Of a stretch of DNA of 7,481 bases, positions 5,497 to 7,481 are shown in pieces. Numbering within the stretch: position 1 is the first letter of the stretch; every line of letters begins with the position of its first letter. The DNA comes from Bordetella parapertussis (lineage in GTDB: Bacteria > Pseudomonadota > Gammaproteobacteria > Burkholderiales > Burkholderiaceae_B). Under the pieces are notes generated by a model. That model saw only the letters and a program-made list of their open reading frames with translations, searched no databases and had not been told where the DNA came from. The stretch spans positions 1 to 7,481 of the forward strand of contig CAMDFD010000044.1 of the NCBI GenBank assembly GCA_945897365.1, in the 5' to 3' direction. The translations under genes were made by a program, and so were the position numbers.

Positions 5497-6587
5497 TTAG
5501 AGCTCAAAACTTTCTGCCTGAGGCAACCGATGGCGAGCTTTTTACAATCAATATGCACAGTTCGCTTGCGCATCAGTGGTTTTTATTGCAGTACCATCCT
5601 GAAAAACCTGGAGTCTTGGATTCGATATTAGAGGGTGAGTCTACGATGGCTCAGTTCTTTGGTGATTATGCTGCGCTTGATCGGCTAGAGGGTTTGGCAA
5701 ATACGCTTTTACTTTCAAAACCGAATGATGCATCCTCGCACTTGCTGGCCGCGCGCGTGCACTCAGCAAGACACTATTTTTTGCAGGCTGATGAAAGTTT
5801 GGCGCGTGCCAAAGCATTAGGTGCCAAGCCTCAAGACGTTCTGCGCATTCAACTCAGTCTTCAACAAGCGCTCGGAGAGGACTTGGAGGCAGTCTTGGCG
5901 CAGCGCGAGTCGATGGTGCAACAAAGCCCTGTTGTGGAAAATCTGGTGCCTCTGGGGGCCTTGCTCTCCGACTTGGGTCGCTACGACGCAGCACATGACG
6001 TGTATTTAGAGGCGCTGAGATCCTCTGACGGCCTATCTCCGCTGGGTGCTGCGTGGACTTGTTTTCAGTTAGGTTTTTTGTGGGGCGAGTTACGCACTGA
6101 TCCAGACCTTGAGCAGGCGGCCTACTGGTATACCCATGCAGTCAACTATTTGCCTGGCTACACGCATGCGGCTGTTCATTTGGCTGAAATTCATTTTGAA
6201 AATCACGCCTTCGACGATGCCCATCGTTTGCTCGCTTCAGTCCTGCACAGCGGTGATCCTGAAGTCAGGTGGCGGTTATCAGACCTGTTGACCGAACAAG
6301 GTCAGCTGAGTGCTGCCGCAGCAGAAAAGGAAAATGCTCGTAAGATGTACGAAGAACTCTTATCACGACATGAGTTAGCTTTTGCTGACCATGCTGCAGA
6401 ATTTTATTTAGGTAGCGGTGCGAATCCAGAGCGCGCACTGCAACTGTCGTTGGCTAATTTAAATAATCGCTCCACGAAACGCGCATATATGCTCGCTCTT
6501 GAGGCGGCGCATGCGGCTGGACAGCAAGAGTTGGCAGCAAAGTTGTCTGGCGAGGCTGCGGCCAGATGGGGAGTGTGTCATGACTAG
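5493..6587 (+). CDS. TPR-repeat protein
   Basis: This 364-residue, largely helical protein starts in the ATGA overlap with the DUF4331 gene and has no ribosome site of its own, so it depends on coupling. Helix pairs with the TPR spacing and small-residue pattern are visible at about 60-110, 149-176 (LGALLSDLGRYDAAHDVYLEAL), 185-219 (LEQAAYWYTHAVNYLPG), 222-253 and 255-290. It has no signal peptide or membrane span. TPRs bind partner proteins, so it may scaffold the DUF4331-SRPBCC protein or chaperone a Tat substrate before export. The partner is inferred from position only. It overlaps the next frame by eight bases. Confidence 0.8.
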   Translation: MIRAQNFLPEATDGELFTINMHSSLAHQWFLLQYHPEKPGVLDSILEGESTMAQFFGDYAALDRLEGLANTLLLSKPNDASSHLLAARVHSARHYFLQADESLARAKALGAKPQDVLRIQLSLQQALGEDLEAVLAQRESMVQQSPVVENLVPLGALLSDLGRYDAAHDVYLEALRSSDGLSPLGAAWTCFQLGFLWGELRTDPDLEQAAYWYTHAVNYLPGYTHAAVHLAEIHFENHAFDDAHRLLASVLHSGDPEVRWRLSDLLTEQGQLSAAAAEKENARKMYEELLSRHELAFADHAAEFYLGSGANPERALQLSLANLNNRSTKRAYMLALEAAHAAGQQELAAKLSGEAAARWGVCHD

Positions 6588-6822
6588 TCGTCGATCATTT
6601 TTACTCTCATGTTCCTCCGTACCCCTCTTGTCTGTGGCGGGACATTTTGCCGTGGCCAAGCCCCTAGAGAAAAATCAATTCTCAAACATGACCCCTTCGC
6701 AGCCTGATGCCGACTTAAGTCAGGCTGAAATGGGTATTTATGGCTGGCACACGCCAAAAATTGATACTGCACAAACTCATCTAATTTGCTTAAGTGCGTC
6801 TTGGAAAGCGGATTGGCTTTGA
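6580..6822 (+). CDS. Short Tat-leader protein, probably truncated
   Basis: ATG 6580 has GGGGAG six bases upstream and overlaps the end of the TPR gene by eight bases. The first 27 residues are a good Tat signal: SRRSFLL at 3-9, a hydrophobic stretch and a cut near AVA. The mature part is only about 53 residues, with GIYGWHTP and HLICLSASWKADWL before TGA at 6820-6822. The same frame continues FVPIAQRLASWA, which looks like a natural amphipathic helix, and ends at TAG 6928-6930, giving 116 codons. A nonsense change in a slightly longer gene is therefore plausible. I do not recognise the family. A Tat leader usually marks a protein exported folded, often with a cofactor, which would suit a partner of the periplasmic di-heme protein. 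Confidence 0.6.
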   Translation: MTSRRSFLLSCSSVPLLSVAGHFAVAKPLEKNQFSNMTPSQPDADLSQAEMGIYGWHTPKIDTAQTHLICLSASWKADWL

Positions 6823-6851
6823 TTTGTCCCGATTGCTCAGCGCTTAGCGAG

Positions 6852-6910
6852 TTGGGCTAAAAGTCCCGGCTGTTCATCAGGCTCTGTATTATTGGTGTGG
6901 GTTAGCCCAA
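6852..6910. repeat. 9-bp inverted repeat pair
   Basis: TTGGGCTAA at 6852-6860 and TTAGCCCAA at 6902-6910 are perfect inverted 9-mers separated by 41 bases, between the Tat-leader frame and the lipoprotein gene. No T-run follows, so it is not a standard terminator. It could be a binding site, a small element's ends or chance. Confidence 0.35.
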
Positions 6911-6988
6911 TATTCGGACTGATATCATAGGATCTCAAATTCAAAAACGGTTGAACTTTTGGCTGTTATCCAAAATGTAGCGCTCATT

Positions 6989-7306
6989 ATGAATACTGTT
7001 CTCAGAAAATCGTTGGCTATACTTTTAATGACGATCCTATCCGTGGGCTGCGGTACTCCCTACGTGCCACTGGATAAATGGACCTACATAGGTAGCAACC
7101 GGGCATGGAATGATTTACCGCCTTCAAGGCGCTATAACGAGGCTTTATGGTGGGAGGAACGCCAAGAAGTCATTGATCGCGAAAAGGATAGCTGTGCTAA
7201 GGAAACTGGAGACAGCAAAACACCAGGTTACTGGTTCGGGTACAGCAGAACCTTTAAGGATTGCATGAAGCGACGTGGTTGGCGCGACGGCGGATACGCG
7301 CTTTAA
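6989..7306 (+). CDS. Small lipoprotein, function unknown
   Basis: This 105-residue protein starts at ATG 6989, with a basic start (MNTVLRK) and a hydrophobic run to SVGC, where Cys21 would be lipidated. The residue three before Cys is Ser and not the usual Leu, a mild deviation. The residue after it is Gly, which does not signal inner-membrane retention, so the outer membrane is likely. The mature part is rich in charged and aromatic residues and has two further cysteines (69 and 92) that could form a disulfide, the second in FKDCMKRRGW. No strong ribosome site is visible. It lies 166 bases after the Tat-leader stop and is probably transcribed separately. I do not recognise the family. Confidence 0.7.
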   Translation: MNTVLRKSLAILLMTILSVGCGTPYVPLDKWTYIGSNRAWNDLPPSRRYNEALWWEERQEVIDREKDSCAKETGDSKTPGYWFGYSRTFKDCMKRRGWRDGGYAL

Positions 7307-7481
7307 AACATGACCAACAAACGGGCTCGGTGAAACGACAATGTAGACTGGGGAGTGCTGTTGACAGAGCAGATAGCTGAGCATCAGTTAAATCTGAACT
7401 CATTTTTGGCATACCTCCAATGCTAGGGGTTGAAATTGAGTTTGGCAATAACTGGGCATCGGCAGAAGCATCCAGTTACAA
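7307..7481. other. Right-edge stretch without a supported gene
   Basis: No convincing gene is seen. On the minus strand ATG 7403 has GGAGGT nine bases upstream, but it opens only 49 codons and runs into the lipoprotein gene. On the plus strand a frame from ATG 7420 stays open to the window end but has no ribosome site and too little sequence to judge. Confidence 0.4.

Noticed and set aside
7254..7412. Minus-strand small gene starting at ATG 7403 or 7412
   Set aside because: The GGAGGT upstream is good, but the frame is about 50 codons, overlaps the lipoprotein gene on the other strand and shows no recognisable family.
1..7481. CRISPR array
   Set aside because: The only regular repeat, 23 bp at 277-345, is contiguous with no spacers.

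Overview
The window looks like proteobacterial chromosome, probably betaproteobacterial, at moderate GC. The basis is a SixA-type phosphatase that reads like betaproteobacterial ones, tRNA 3'-end remnants that read like a betaproteobacterial tRNA-Phe, Sec, Tat and lipoprotein signals, an outer-membrane barrel C-terminus ending in Phe, and TGA used as a normal stop. The assignment is inference from motifs only.

Left part (1-2030), an accessory patchwork, mostly minus strand. Reading the minus strand from right to left, there is an outer-membrane barrel gene reduced to its 3' end (1810-2028) with a hairpin after it, then copy B of a 60-bp repeat. A ParD/ParE-like toxin-antitoxin pair follows (antitoxin 1379-1603, toxin 1045-1377), and it runs directly into a tRNA-Phe-like 3' half and a UUCG-loop terminator. 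Next is a sixA gene with intact catalytic motifs but an in-frame TGA at codon 26 (504-923). Beyond it are a hairpin, a perfect palindrome and three to four 23-bp tandem units that look like a relic of an IS21-family end. Last come copy A of the 60-bp repeat and a second tRNA-like 3' half with its own UUCG-loop terminator. Repeat, tRNA 3' half and terminator therefore occur twice in the same order, once around the toxin-antitoxin genes and once almost empty.

Right part (2145-6822), a tightly coupled plus-strand gene run. It begins with an exported di-heme cytochrome c of the RoxA/MauG/cytochrome c peroxidase kind. This overlaps by 17 bp a DUF4331 protein that carries a C-terminal SRPBCC domain. 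That gene overlaps by 4 bp (ATGA) a TPR protein, which overlaps by 8 bp a short reading frame with a Tat leader that seems cut short by a TGA. The shared overlaps imply joint expression and a common task, plausibly oxidative modification of a hydrophobic or secreted substrate, but the substrate is not visible. This coupled set is the best candidate for an undescribed system here.

Right edge. A small lipoprotein (6989-7306) stands alone. The last 175 bases hold no gene I can support.
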